DNA from: CAIRTM01 sp963723235
Lineage (GTDB): Bacteria > Desulfobacterota > WTBG01 > CAIYCZ01 > CAIRTM01
Reading direction: 5' to 3'
Assembly (NCBI GenBank): GCA_963723235.1
Contig: CAVRPV010000004.1
Location: 1-64,000 of the forward strand
DNA length: 64,000 bases
The notes below the pieces were generated by a model, which ran no database searches, was not told the DNA's origin, and saw only the letters and a program-made list of their open reading frames with translations. Positions 10,154 to 19,950 of this stretch are shown here, one piece after another (within the stretch, counting starts at the first letter, position 1; every line of letters starts with the position of its first letter). Both the position numbers and the translations under genes were made by a program.

Positions 10154-11166
10154 TTAGCGCGCTGCCGGCACGGGCAGACCTTCCCTGATCTTTATGGAAA
10201 ATTCGGGGTCGCCACCAACAGCATGCGCCCGCGGGTTTATCAGGCTGCGCTTGCCGCAGTTCGGCAAAAGGCAGCCGCGAGTCGAGCCTGCCCAGTTCAT
10301 AGGCATACTCGGGGGCATGGCCGCTCAGCAGCACTTTCCAGTTGTAGCGGATATCGCCGCCAAGGGCCCGTGCCAGCGTCCACCACGTCGGTGGTGCAAT
10401 TGGTAGTCAGGGTATTGTAAAATTCCGGCGCATCGTGCAGCTGGTTGATCCTGTTCATATATTCCAGAAAAAGCAGGCGCGCCCTCTCCGGCGGTATGCG
10501 CAGTCGGTACACGTAGACATCCTCCTGCGGATCGCGGTAGTCGGTCCGGACCCGCAGCAGGTCGCGCTCGTCGCCCGCTATATACATCAGCTCATACTGC
10601 TTGAAAAATCCCCTGATCGTCGAATAGTCCTCGCCCTGCTCCTTGCGCGTCTCAATCGAAAAGGCCACATAGTCCGTGCCGTTGAAACCGAAACTCAGCA
10701 TGACATGCGCGATGGCATCTCCCATCCAGTACACGGCGATCAGGTCAACTGAACTGAGCCGGGCAAGTATCAAAGGTCTTGTCGTAATAGCCCGGCGTGA
10801 AATCGGCCTCCGTGCGGTAAGTGAAGTTGCGGATATTGTGCAGCGTCACCCGGTCGCCCTCAATCGTGGCCCGGGGCAGCACGGCAACATCGTCCTGCCA
10901 GTCACGGTTGTTGGACGGAGCGATAGCCGCCCACCAGGCTGCCACCAGGGCAAAGGCTGCAAAAAAGCATACATAAGGGTTCGGCGGCGGCCGGGCAACA
11001 GGGCAAAGGCGCCTGCAGTGGCAAGGCCGAACAGGCCTGCAAGACACGCCCTGAGCAGTCCGCTCTGAATATCGGAATAATACAGCGCACACATTGCCCA
11101 GACGGTCAGCCCGGCAACAAGCAGGCCCAGGGCGGCTATGGCGCACAATCCGCAGAATCGTTTCAT
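10154..11166 (-). CDS. DUF4105 (Lnb N-terminal periplasmic domain) membrane protein
   Basis: About 335 residues, read across at least four frame changes. It starts MKRFCGLCAIAALGLLVAGL with further hydrophobic helices in the first 100 residues. The DUF4105 domain follows: NNRDWQDDVAVLPRA, NIRNFTYRTEADF, YYDKTFDT, VDLIAVYWMGDAIAHVMLSF, FSIETRKEQGEDYS, GFFKQYELMYI and the Cys motif NTLTTNCTTDVV. In papain-like folds such a Cys and the earlier His can be catalytic. DUF4105 is the periplasmic domain of Lnb, reported (from memory) as a lipoprotein N-acylation factor in Bacteroides. The ATG overlaps the stop of the upstream hydrolase gene (ATGA), so the two are translationally coupled. The stop at 10154 is read in the restored frame ending REGLPVPAAR. 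Confidence 0.75.
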
Positions 11167-13054
11167 GGCGCTCCCTTCAGGTGCTCGAGCAGAATGCGGC
11201 GCACCTCCTCGATGGTAAGCGGATGGCTCCTGGCAGGAGTGGCCGGCATGCACGATGAACTCCGACTCCATGCCGTCAAGATGTGCACTTGAATACTGGA
11301 CAACGCCGTCATTCCACTCCTCTTTGGGATCATCGGGATTTTTAACCGCGATGATCGAATTACCGGTCACGCCCGGCGCAAGCGGGAATATCCGCCAGCG
11401 CCTTCATGACCGGATTATCGGGCGACATGCTGTCAAGGCTCGTGACGGGAAGCCTGTCGCCGAACAGATTTTTAACATCGTCGCGGATAAATGTATATGC
11501 ATTCAAAGGGAAGGTGACGATAGTGGCCGGCAGGCTGATTATTTTTTACCCGTATCGTACGAACCCAGAAGCTGCTCCGGAAACTGCCCCGGTGGGGCGT
11601 CGAGATAAACACCACGCGCTTCACAAAGGGCAGCGGGCTCGACGAACAGGGCCCGCCGCATCATGGCTTTCTGTTCGTCAGCAGATATTCAAGCGTATCG
11701 ATATCCTTGTCGGTCAGCGACCGCACAAGGCGGTCTCCCGTATCAACAGCCGTGAGACTTGGTCAGAAGCCCGCCCTGGCTGTGCCCGATAACAACCATG
11801 TCACGCAGCGCCGGGTCTTTGCCGTCAGGGTCGAGCAGCGGAGACCTGGCTGCGCAGGCTGTCCCGCAGATCAGCAGCCGACAGGGCTGACCAGCGCGCT
11901 GCTGTTATACATAAAAAACCAGAACTGATAACTCCTGCGCAGCTCGGCATCTGCGCGCAGGGTATTCCACATCTCGGTCCACCACACCGGGCTGCTCATG
12001 GTGCCGTGAACGAACACGACCGGTATGCGCCCCGGCTGATAGGGCTGCATGCTGTAGAAGCTTGTTGGGAACTGTCGCGAGATTACCGAGAAATGCCTTG
12101 AACCCGTAGTCCCAGAGAAGGGATTCATGCTCAAGGGTATAGGCAGTCGGCGTTGTTGTGTCGGTTTCAAGGGGCACCGGCCGGTTGTTCACGGTCACCT
12201 CGGCATCATCATAGGCCGAGTAGAGCTTAAGCTGAAGCCGAGGCCGTTCCCGCAGTGAGCTCCTGCAGCCCTCCCTGCTAACCGCAGAAACGCGGTGACC
12301 GGCACGGACTGCTCAGGCAAAACAGGGCATCCATCGACCTTTTTTTTAAGGCCTATGAGCGGCAAGCCCCATGCCCGGCGTGCGGTTGCGGACGGTAATG
12401 CCGCGCACGGCATAGCCGGGCGAGGGACAGGAACTGGTCAAAATCCTGCAAGGCTCCAGGGAAGCTTTGAGCAGATCAAGCGTGATGGCAAGGCCTCCGA
12501 CCGGCAGAGCCTGCGTCGGCCGTCCGGAAAAACCAACTCTGCCGCCGTTTCCCGGTCGAGAGGGCCCGCCACAGGGAAAAATTATACAGATCGCAGGCCG
12601 TGCGGAAGCGCTGATCAAAGGCCGTCGGCGGCGGCTCACCCATATCGGCAAGCAGGTAGAGGTAGGCATAGACCGCCGAGAGCAGAAAATAGTCGGTTGC
12701 GCGCTTTTTATTGCCTCTAAAAAAACTGCGGCTGAGCTTATCACCATACAGATAGCAGATTTCAGCAAGGGCATAGCGTATATCCCGGCGATCGTCAGTG
12801 AGCGCTTTTTCATGAAGCCGTGCAATGGCGTCCGCAGACTCTTTTTAAAAGGCAGTCTGCAGGTCAAAACGATCGAGCACAATTTTTGTCTCGTCGCTTA
12901 AGACCGCTTTACCGAGGGGGTTTGCCTGCGCATCCTGATAGGCGGCGCGCGATGTCACGCGTTGCACCCCGACCGGCGTGGCGCATGCCGAAACAAGCAT
13001 AACCAACCCGCAAAGCAGCAGAACAGCGTATTCTTTTTGCCGGACACGAAGCAT
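11163..13054 (-). CDS. Alpha/beta-hydrolase lipoprotein (frameshifted)
   Basis: About 630 residues over several frame changes. The N-terminus, MLRVRQKEYAVLLLCGLVML followed by VSAC, is a lipoprotein signal with its Cys at about residue 25. A helical region of some 200 residues follows (DAIARLHEKAL, LAEICYLYGDKLSRSFF). Then comes an alpha/beta-hydrolase fold: oxyanion-loop motif PVVFVHGTMSSPVWWTEMW near 12000 and nucleophile elbow VIGHSQGGLL near 11790. The C-terminus is AHLDGMESEFIVHAGHSC, carrying the probable catalytic His, then LTIEEVRRILLEHLKGAP. GGAGG sits seven bases before the ATG at 13054. It is predicted to be a membrane-anchored esterase or lipase of the envelope. The stop overlaps the DUF4105 start. 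Confidence 0.7.
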
Positions 13055-13168
13055 TATCTGAACCTCCATCATCCTGTATTCTATGGCATTGAAACTGCCA
13101 AACCCAGAATCTGCGCAGCAGGGCTGAACTGCACAGCGGGCCCCGCGCAGTCCTGCCGCAGCAGCGCT

Positions 13169-14201
13169 TTACTGCTCCATTTCGCAGATAAGAAGCTTGC
13201 GGTCGGTAATCGAGCCGATCAGCAGTTTGTTGCCATAGGTAGCGCCAACGCTGCCTGTGGAGATCTGCTGCCCGGCGTTCAGATATATCTCTTGGATCTC
13301 GGGCTTCTCTGCACTCACATCGATACGCAGCACCTGGCTCGGTGCCTTGCTTCCCATGATAAAATGCATGACCAGGGCTGCAACATTAGAGTGTGCCGCG
13401 ACCCAGAGCGAACCGTCTTCGGCAACATCGATATTATCAGGCGAGGTACCCAGATCAATAAACTCTGTGGTGGTTACACTGCCATCGGACGGATCACAGA
13501 CCGGCAACCCGAATTCTCTTGCCGCCGGTTTCGGCGATATAGAGCGACGTGTGGTCCGCAGAAATATTAATACCGCCTGCCGACTGAATGTCATCCGCAA
13601 CAACTGAGTAGTCTTTGCCGTCAAAGTAAACAAGCGTGGTCAGCTTTTCGCCACCCTTACGATCCACATCCTGCGCCACATAAAACTGCCGCTCGCCGAC
13701 GGCTACCATGTCATTGGCGCGGGTAATCAGCGGACTCATAAACGTTTCCTGATGCCGGAACAGACCGGAGCTCTCCTCGCGGTAGCGCTCAATTTTTTCC
13801 TGCCCGGTTGTGCGGTCCTCGGGATGATTGATCACAAACAGATGCCGCTGCCCGGCCTGATCGATAAACAGGCTGATGCCGTGCGGACGCAGTTGCGGAC
13901 CATCAGAAATCGCCGATACCGCTTGCAGCGGGGTGCGTGTCAGATCAAGGCGCAGGATGTCACCGGGCCCCACAGGATCACCCTTGGCAAGCGCCTTTCT
14001 GTCAAACAGAGAAACATAGGCCAGTCCGCGGGCACGATCAACCTGGACGTCCTCGCCGCTGCCATGCATCTCAAAAGCAGTGCACGTTCCCGAGAAATGC
14101 TCTTCGATATCCCGGTTGACCAGGCGGTACAGATACAGTCCCCCGCCCACACAAAGAACTACGAAAATGATAAGTGTGCTCAAAAGTATTTTCTTTAACA
14201 T
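13169..14201 (-). CDS. Paraoxonase/SMP-30-like beta-propeller protein
   Basis: About 344 residues with one frame change at about 13505. The N-terminal anchor LSTLIIFVVLCVGGGLYLY is followed by a propeller of the arylesterase/paraoxonase type: CTAFEMHGSGEDVQVDRARG, DILRLDLTRT, RPHGISLFIDQAGQRHLFVINH, NDMVAVGERQFYVAQD, SAGGINISADHTSLYIAET, and after the break SPDNIDVAEDGSLWVAAH and GATYGNKLLIGS. The HGIS, NDM and SPDNI motifs correspond to calcium- and lactone-binding positions in paraoxonases. It is predicted to be a periplasm-facing, membrane-tethered hydrolase of lactones or esters. It lies between the chelatase-like gene (70 bases) and the hydrolase lipoprotein (114 bases). Confidence 0.72.
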
Positions 14202-14271
14202 AATCCCCCCTTGAATTACATAATTACATTAACCTGAAAGACTGCCCACAACGACACCTGTGCCGACAGGC

Positions 14272-15744
14272 CTACTTTTGAATCCTGGCCTGCATGAATG
14301 CAGATTGCGCAAGGATAGCGTCAATAGACTGCGTCAAAGCATCGGCCACATAGTGCCGGTACTTACCGACCATGACGCCGTTGTATATTGTTCGCGTGCC
14401 GCCCAGATCGAATTCCCGCGTGTAGGGAACGTCCCAGTCCGGATAGTCAATAGTTTCATAACGACTGTATCCGGGGAAGTGATGATAGTTATGCATTGCA
14501 TGGCTGAACATGGTGTCGGTATTTTCGGTATAAAACTCAATGGGCTGCTGAACAACATACTCAAAGCCGTCTCTCTTGCCTTCGAGATAGGCCCGGTTGG
14601 TGGAGAGATATTTTTCTTCAGGATCCCAGACCGGATCAGCAAAATGGTCCTGACAAACAACAATCTCTGTCCGGCTGAAATCGTAGGTGCTGATAAGGTC
14701 CTGTATATCTTTTTTCAAAGGCTCGAGATAGGCTGGAGACAGTTTAAGCCATGCTTCATGGGGAACATGATCCCAGGGCATGCCATGAACCGAGACAGCG
14801 ATTTTAACCGAGGCCTGAGCCGGCAGCGTGTCAAGCCGATCCTTGAGCAAGTGGATAAAGCCCTGCCGAAGGGGAGGGAAATGACCCATGGGCGGGGCCA
14901 TGATAATTTTTATTTTCTTGCCATTCCCATGCTCGTGTTCCCATGAGCGGATAATGTCAAAACTCTTCAGCCAGCCACCTTCAAATTCTTCGTAATGTGA
15001 ATAGGTTGTCATCGGCGAGGCAAGCACAATTGTGTCTGCACCCCCGTCAAGCAACTCATACAGTTCCTGATGCATTTCCCAGGGGTTCATTGAATCAGCG
15101 CAGCGAAATGGAAAGTCCCCATATTTTTTTGTCAGGTTTTCGAAAGCCAGATAAATAACTTTTTCCATCTGGTAACGATGCGGAACTTTTTTGTTTTTGA
15201 AACCTTTTCCGTAAAACCAGAGATTTGCAGAGGCCATTTTTTTACCGGCGACAGAGGACACCCCGCCCTTGCGCCCTGTATAGAGAAAATACCCGTTATC
15301 AAGATACAGACGGCCTGACGGAGGCTGCCATTCCACCTCACCGCGCCGGTACTTTTCAATATAGGGGATACCGTCAATATCATAGCGGCTGCCGAAAGGG
15401 TCGACCAGATCAGTCGGAGAGAAGGATTCATACTCCCAGAATCGCTCGGGATCAAGCAGCGCGACACCCCTATCGAGGCCGGCAAAAAATCTGCCGGGCC
15501 AGGGGATCACGATCCTGCGCACATGTTCGAAAATGTTGTTCCACCAGAACGGTTCATAATCCTCGGGCATGGAAAGACCGACCAGAAATACAGCCACCCT
15601 GCCTTCTGGAACCGTATCCTGCTTTGTATAGACATCGTAATAGAGATCAGGCGTGGGACGACGGTTTTGATATGCCGCTGTTAACCAGTATATTCCATAC
15701 ACAAGCACAAAAAAAACAAGGACTCCGATGAAAACTTTTTTCAT
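14272..15744 (-). CDS. Membrane-anchored protein with chelatase-like layout, function unknown
   Basis: A 490-residue intact frame. The N-terminal hydrophobic anchor is at about residues 4-24, with the rest predicted outside the cytoplasm. I do not recognise a named family with certainty. Two halves recall class II chelatases (ferrochelatase/CbiX): LLDGGADTIVLASPMTTYSH in the first and VKIAVSVHGMPWDHVPHEAW in the second, where the HG of ferrochelatases would lie. The linker holds IKIIMAPPMGHFPPLRQG, and the tail is rich in His, Tyr and Asp (HAMHNYHHFPGY). A chelatase outside the cytoplasm would be unusual, so the fold may serve another metal- or tetrapyrrole-binding role. It is the first gene of the five-gene envelope operon. 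Confidence 0.5.
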   Translation of the reverse strand: MKKVFIGVLVFFVLVYGIYWLTAAYQNRRPTPDLYYDVYTKQDTVPEGRVAVFLVGLSMPEDYEPFWWNNIFEHVRRIVIPWPGRFFAGLDRGVALLDPERFWEYESFSPTDLVDPFGSRYDIDGIPYIEKYRRGEVEWQPPSGRLYLDNGYFLYTGRKGGVSSVAGKKMASANLWFYGKGFKNKKVPHRYQMEKVIYLAFENLTKKYGDFPFRCADSMNPWEMHQELYELLDGGADTIVLASPMTTYSHYEEFEGGWLKSFDIIRSWEHEHGNGKKIKIIMAPPMGHFPPLRQGFIHLLKDRLDTLPAQASVKIAVSVHGMPWDHVPHEAWLKLSPAYLEPLKKDIQDLISTYDFSRTEIVVCQDHFADPVWDPEEKYLSTNRAYLEGKRDGFEYVVQQPIEFYTENTDTMFSHAMHNYHHFPGYSRYETIDYPDWDVPYTREFDLGGTRTIYNGVMVGKYRHYVADALTQSIDAILAQSAFMQARIQK

Positions 15745-16014
15745 AGCGTAACTCCCTGAGAAGAGTCCATGTGCTCAATCAGCATAGCAGACCTCAAGGC
15801 AGTATAAATACCAGCAACGTATCAACATGCTCTCGTCTCTCTGGATACAAACGTGCTTTACATCGTGAATAACTATATGGCGGGGGTTGACTGTGTGTCA
15901 ACAGGAAGTTCGCTGCAGGATGTGTGCGGGATCATCCGGTACGGCATACACAACTGGATCAAAATCTGACAGGTAATACCCGTCCAGCAGGGCATTGAAA
16001 AAGTCTCTTTGCTC

Positions 16015-16135
16015 AGGCTGTTCAAAACCGCGCAGATGCAAGGCGCGCGAAATGTGAGGAATGAGGCGTACTTTTGGTACGCCGCAAAGACGAACAATGA
16101 GCGCAACGCCGCAGATGAGCGTTTTTCAACAGCCT
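16015..16135 (-). repeat. MITE-like repeat, copy A
   Basis: A 121-base element. The plus-strand ends are AGGCTGTTCAAAA and TTTTTCAACAGCCT, imperfect terminal inverted repeats. The interior matches copies B (54911-55033) and C (57212-57334), for example CAAGGCGCGCGA, GAGGAATGAGGCGTAC and GACGAA-ATGAGCGCAACGC. The minus-strand opening AGGCTGTTGA supplies the last codons and TGA stop of ubiX. The stretch 15745-16014 upstream holds no gene. Confidence 0.85.
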
Positions 16136-16776
16136 GCCTGACCCCAGCGCGGCTGCAGCCGGTGCTCGATGCCTGCATGATCCAGTATCCTGCCCACCAC
16201 CGCATCGACCAGATCATGCACGGTCTGCGGCTTATTGTAAAATCCGGGGCTTGCCGGCAGGATGATCACACCCAGGCGCGACAGCTTCAGCATGTTTTCA
16301 AGGTGAATGCTTGAGTAGGGCATTTCACGGGGCACCAGTATCAGATTGCCCCGCTCCTTAATGACCACATCAGCGGCCCGCTCTAAAAGATTATCGCTTG
16401 CGCCCATGGCAATGGCGGCAAGGGTGCCCATGGTGCAGGGGCACACAATCATCTGTTTGGGTGCGCCGGATCCGCTGGCAACAGGAGACGTCCACTCATC
16501 AGGACCGAAGACTCTCAACTGGCCTTTTGCCGCGGAAAAACGCTCCTGCAGAAAGGCGGTTGCCTGTTGAGGGTCCTTGGGCAGCGTGATGTCCTCTTCG
16601 GTCTCAAGCACAATACGCGCGGCGTCCGAGACAAGGATAAAGACCCGCTGCTTATGCTGAACAAGCAGCTCAAGCAGCCGCAAAGCATAGGCAGCACCTG
16701 ATGCGCCGGTTATGGCAACGGTTATGGTCGGTCTATTTTCCAAAATAGGATGCCCATTTCTTTTCCACAATTTCAA
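16126..16776 (-). CDS. ubiX: UbiX-like flavin prenyltransferase
   Basis: About 200 residues with the UbiX Rossmann-like start ITVAITGASGAAYALRLLELL, SGSGAPKQMIVCPCTMGTLAAIAMGASDNLLERAADV (a core flavin/prenyl-binding segment), ERGNLILVPREMPYSSIHLENMLKL and PASPGFYNKPQTVHDLVD. The enzyme prenylates FMN to make the cofactor needed by UbiD decarboxylases. The start is a TTG at 16776, or a later TTG at about 16740, both overlapping the end of ubiD, so the two are coupled. The C-terminus RWGQAGC and the TGA stop lie inside MITE copy A, so the native tail may have been replaced when the repeat inserted. Confidence 0.88.
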   Translation of the reverse strand: MKLWKRNGHPILENRPTITVAITGASGAAYALRLLELLVQHKQRVFILVSDAARIVLETEEDITLPKDPQQATAFLQERFSAAKGQLRVFGPDEWTSPVASGSGAPKQMIVCPCTMGTLAAIAMGASDNLLERAADVVIKERGNLILVPREMPYSSIHLENMLKLSRLGVIILPASPGFYNKPQTVHDLVDAVVGRILDHAGIEHRLQPRWGQAGC

Positions 16777-18200
16777 ACGCCGCGGCTGCGCGCTCTTCCA
16801 TCACCGTACGGTTGTCCTCCGGATAGACATCGGGCCCGCCCTCGCCGGGCTGCTGCCGCGTGGCATCGATGACGATCTTGCTGCTCAGAAACATCTCGCG
16901 GCAGCTCGGATCAATGGGGATATGGGTTGACTGCCCGACCTTCAGGCTGGCTGTGCCCGGCTGCCAGCGCGTGCCCATGGCATGCATGACCCGCGAAAGG
17001 TCGGTCGGGTCAACGTCATTATCCACAACAATAACGACCTTCTTGCTGAAGCCCACCATGCGGTAGCCCAGTATCAGCATGCCCATCTCGATGCCCTCGC
17101 CGGGCAGGCGCTTCTCAATGCAGGCGATGAGCACGGAGGGCACATCGGGCGGCGTGTGGATTTTCCGCAGATGCGGCATGATCTTCTTTAGACGCGCGAA
17201 ATGCGACACGTCCCAGGGCAGGGTCAGATAGGCGCCGCCGATGCCCGGCCACAGATTGTACACCCAGGGGCTTGATGCGGTGCGTAATGGTCTTGATGTC
17301 GATGGTGAAGGTATATATCTTTCTGCCGATATAGCCCATCATTTCGCCGTAGGGGCCCTCTTCCTCCACCTCGGTGGAGATAAAGCCCTCAATGATAAAC
17401 TCGGCATGGGCCGGCACCAGAAGGTCATTGGTTTCGCTTTTTACGAGTTGTACGGGCTTGCCGCGGAAGCCCGCCTGCAAGGGCAAATTCGTCCTCGCCC
17501 GGCATCGGCAAGCCGGGTGCTGCTCATCATCCAGGAGATGGGATCGATGCCGATGGCCACCGACGCGGGAACCCGCTCCTCACCGCGCTCCATGGCCCGA
17601 TCCATAAACTTGTAGCCGTGGCTCTGGTTGGTGAAGTAGACGCCCACCTTTTTCGGGCCCTTGACCTGCATGCGGTAGGTGCCCACATTGCGCCCCAGCT
17701 CCGGGTCATGCATGATGACCGAACCGGCGCTTATGTACTGGCCTGCGTCGGCGGGGTTGTTGCGAATCCAGGGGAACTTCCCGAGATCGACCTCGTCACC
17801 CGTAAGGATCACTTCCTTGCAGGGCGCATCCTTTTTCTCGACCGTGACAGGCTCAATCATGCGCCAGTTGAAGTCCTTGTCAAGGAAGCTCAGAATTTTA
17901 TCGACCGCCACTGTATGCATGGCGCCCTGGTCATCGGTCAATGCCTCCACACCGAAAGCACTGCGCGATAGTTGCATAGCCGTTAAAAATATTGGCGATA
18001 ACGGGCGAGTCGATCCATTCGCCGTTCACCTTTGTCCGCTCCACAATAAAGCCCGGGGCCTTTTCGCGCTGGCGGTCATTGAGGCGATAGGAAAATGCCG
18101 TCATCTCATAGGCATCCTGATCCATCTCCTTAATCCGCAGCAGTTTGCCCCGCTTTTCCAGAGCAGCGGCATAATCACGCAAAGAGTCGTAGGGAAACAT
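16733..18200 (-). CDS. ubiD: UbiD-family (prFMN-dependent) decarboxylase/carboxylase
   Basis: About 489 residues, split by three frame changes near 17975, 17480 and 17260. The pieces give a continuous UbiD: MFPYDSLRDYAAALEKRGKL, then LTGDEVDLGKFPWIRNNPAD, GSVIMHDPELGRNVGTYRM, VGVYFTNQSHGY, PASVAIGIDPISWMMSS, PAHAEFIIEGFISTEVEEEGPYGE (the conserved Glu-rich active-site region), KIYTFTIDIKTITHR and VVIVVDNDVDPTDLSRVMHA. GAGGAGA lies eight bases before the ATG at 18200. UbiD enzymes use prenyl-FMN to (de)carboxylate aromatic or acrylic acids. Pairing with ubiX and a small PCP_red-like gene suggests an anaerobic aromatic-acid role, but the substrate is unknown. Confidence 0.85.
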
Positions 18201-18317
18201 CACAATCTCCTCGTGCTGAAATCGGTCCACGCTATGACTGCGGTTGGCAGGCACACCCGCGGGGAGCCTCTCGCCACTACCGAGAGGGGCTGCCCGCAAG
18301 CGCTGCGCCCACCGGGC

Positions 18318-18554
18318 CTATTTGGTTTTCAGAGGCTCAAGGCTTTTCATCGCCATGCCCACGAACGGCTTGGGGGTTACCGCCTGTACACATTCAATAA
18401 GAATAGCCTCAGTCACATTACCGCTGTCGCCTGCTTTTGCAACAACTGCTTCCATCAGCTTCTTTTCCGTCATCGCCCTGAAGGGTTTCGGGGACGATTC
18501 GATCATCTTGTCGAACATTGCCTTGCTGTTAGCTTCCCAGTTAAGCTCTGCCAT
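18318..18554 (-). CDS. Small PCP_red-like protein, first gene of ubiDX operon
   Basis: A 78-residue basic protein. It contains LNWEANSKAMFDKMIESSPK, PFRAMTEKKLMEAVVAKAGD and VTEAILIECVQAVTPKPF. This resembles the PCP_red (light-independent protochlorophyllide reductase C-terminal-like) small domain: a W-x-x-EA start, a basic FR motif, then an amphipathic helix ending in a T-x-x-h-h-x-E stretch. It has no Cys ligands. A promoter sits at 18681-18709 and ubiD follows 118 bases downstream on the same strand, so it probably opens the operon. It may be a partner or regulatory subunit of UbiD, but no activity can be stated. Confidence 0.55.
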   Translation of the reverse strand: MAELNWEANSKAMFDKMIESSPKPFRAMTEKKLMEAVVAKAGDSGNVTEAILIECVQAVTPKPFVGMAMKSLEPLKTK

Positions 18555-18680
18555 GATTGTGTCCTTTCATAAATTATTTTGCCTGTATGGCACGCACTGC
18601 ACACGCTTTTCGATTGCATGCGCAAGACATGCCGCCGCTCTTATGCGCCGCCGCAAAGGGCGCGCCTGTTTGCATATATA

Positions 18681-18709
18681 AGTATGTATTAAGAAGCAGC
18701 GGATGGCAA
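18681..18709 (-). promoter_or_regulatory. Candidate sigma-70 promoter of the PCP_red-ubiD-ubiX operon
   Basis: On the minus strand TTGCCA, 17 bases, CATACT, followed by an AT-rich start region, about 125 bases before the first ATG at 18554. The remaining stretch 18710-18955 has no gene I can support. Confidence 0.5.
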
Positions 18710-18955
18710 TGCTTAAATAAGGGCTAAAACGACCTTTTTTTTGCGGACTTGAAGGAATTACAACGTTCGGGATGAATCATCTGGAACGACTGAAAAGCGC
18801 ACAACGTGTAATGAGACCCTTGTCGGTTAATAAAACCGCATGCCTCAAACAACACAATACAACGGCCCCCTTCTCCTTAAAACGCAGGATAAAAACTTGG
18901 CGCGATAGATGAGCACGCACGGCAGATTAGCCGCCCTGACACTCGTCCAGCCAGA

Positions 18956-19937
18956 TCAGATAATCTCCGCTGACCCCGAAAAAGGCCCCGGCAATTCTGT
19001 ACATGCAACCTGCTGCGCACCCGGCCCGAAACAGTGCAACAGTCTTTTCAGCATAGTATCCGGCCGCCTGACGGAGCAGAGTACAAACGGAACACCTGCA
19101 AACCGGGACGCTTCTCTGGAAAAACTCGACCCAAGCGTTCCGTAGATTCGCGCAGCTCCAGACAAACATAAAAACTCAATGAAGGCCTGAAATTTGGGTG
19201 TATGTGAGAGCGTTTGATCAGCAGGTACTATTCTATATTCCGGCAACCGCGCTGTAACAGCTTTAACAAAAGGCCTCATCGTCACTGCAGAAATAGATGG
19301 CCTCAGAGGTAGCAACGTACCGGCGAATGATTGCCTCCCAGTTTTTCGCACTGATATCGGCAGCACGGACATAGCGCAGATGATCCCCGCGCCTGATATG
19401 GACGCCCACATACGGGCCGCCCAGAGCAAACTTCGCGACAATTTTCTGAAACAGCGGAAGCGGTTTAAAGTGTTTACTATAAATATCACTCAATGCCTGT
19501 TCGAATTCAGCATGCGTAAGGGAAGAAGGTTTCAGGCACAGACTGGTCTCCAGCAAAACCGTGTCGGCCTGACTCTTGAGAATGGCATCGGCACTGCTGC
19601 GCTCAATGTGTACTTCACCACCCCACCCACAGCGGCGTATGGCAGAACTCTGCGTTGCATACCAGAAATCGCCCGGCCCCCATTCTGAAAAAACCTGGTC
19701 AATTGCTGTTGTCGCATCGACTGCCCGGTAGGGGAGCACGGAGTCTTCAACAAAGAACGTATTCCATGAAGACGTGCGCATATCGCGAATAATTTCGAGG
19801 TCAATGCCATGCGGCGCTTCCGCCTCCCAGCAATGATACAGATTCCTGCCGGACAGGCGGGCCAGCAGTATCGCTGAACACAACGCGCGAAACCGGTTGC
19901 ACATACCGGCCTGTGGCGAAACAAGTAACGTTTTCAT
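18956..19937 (-). CDS. Fucosyltransferase-like glycosyltransferase (one frameshift)
   Basis: About 327 residues. It starts MKTLLVSPQAGMCNRFRALC, followed by SAILLARLSGRNLYHCWEAE, a GDP-fucose transferase-like N-terminal pattern (GxxNRxRA...A...GR.L...W). The central motif YVGVHIRRGDHLRY carries the HxRxGD signature shared by alpha-1,2/alpha-1,6 and protein O-fucosyltransferases, where the Arg binds the GDP pyrophosphate. The frame breaks near 19264 by an extra T in a T run; removing it continues DEAFVKAVTARLPEYRIVPAD and ends GPFSGSAEII. The preceding gene makes a GDP-mannose 3,5-epimerase-like enzyme, so the donor could be GDP-L-galactose rather than GDP-fucose. The exact family is uncertain. 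Confidence 0.65.
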
Positions 19938-19950
19938 CGCATAAGCCCAG

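Noticed and set aside
9512..10420. A 302-residue open frame on the plus strand
   Set aside because: It runs antisense to the AsmA-like and DUF4105 genes, has Ser/Arg/Pro-rich low-information sequence and no ribosome site or family motif.
10745..13054. Pseudogene cluster between 10.7 and 13 kb
   Set aside because: Although frames are broken repeatedly, catalytic motifs (VFVHGTM, GHSQGG, TNCTT) are intact and the ATGA overlap is kept, so indel errors are more likely than decay.
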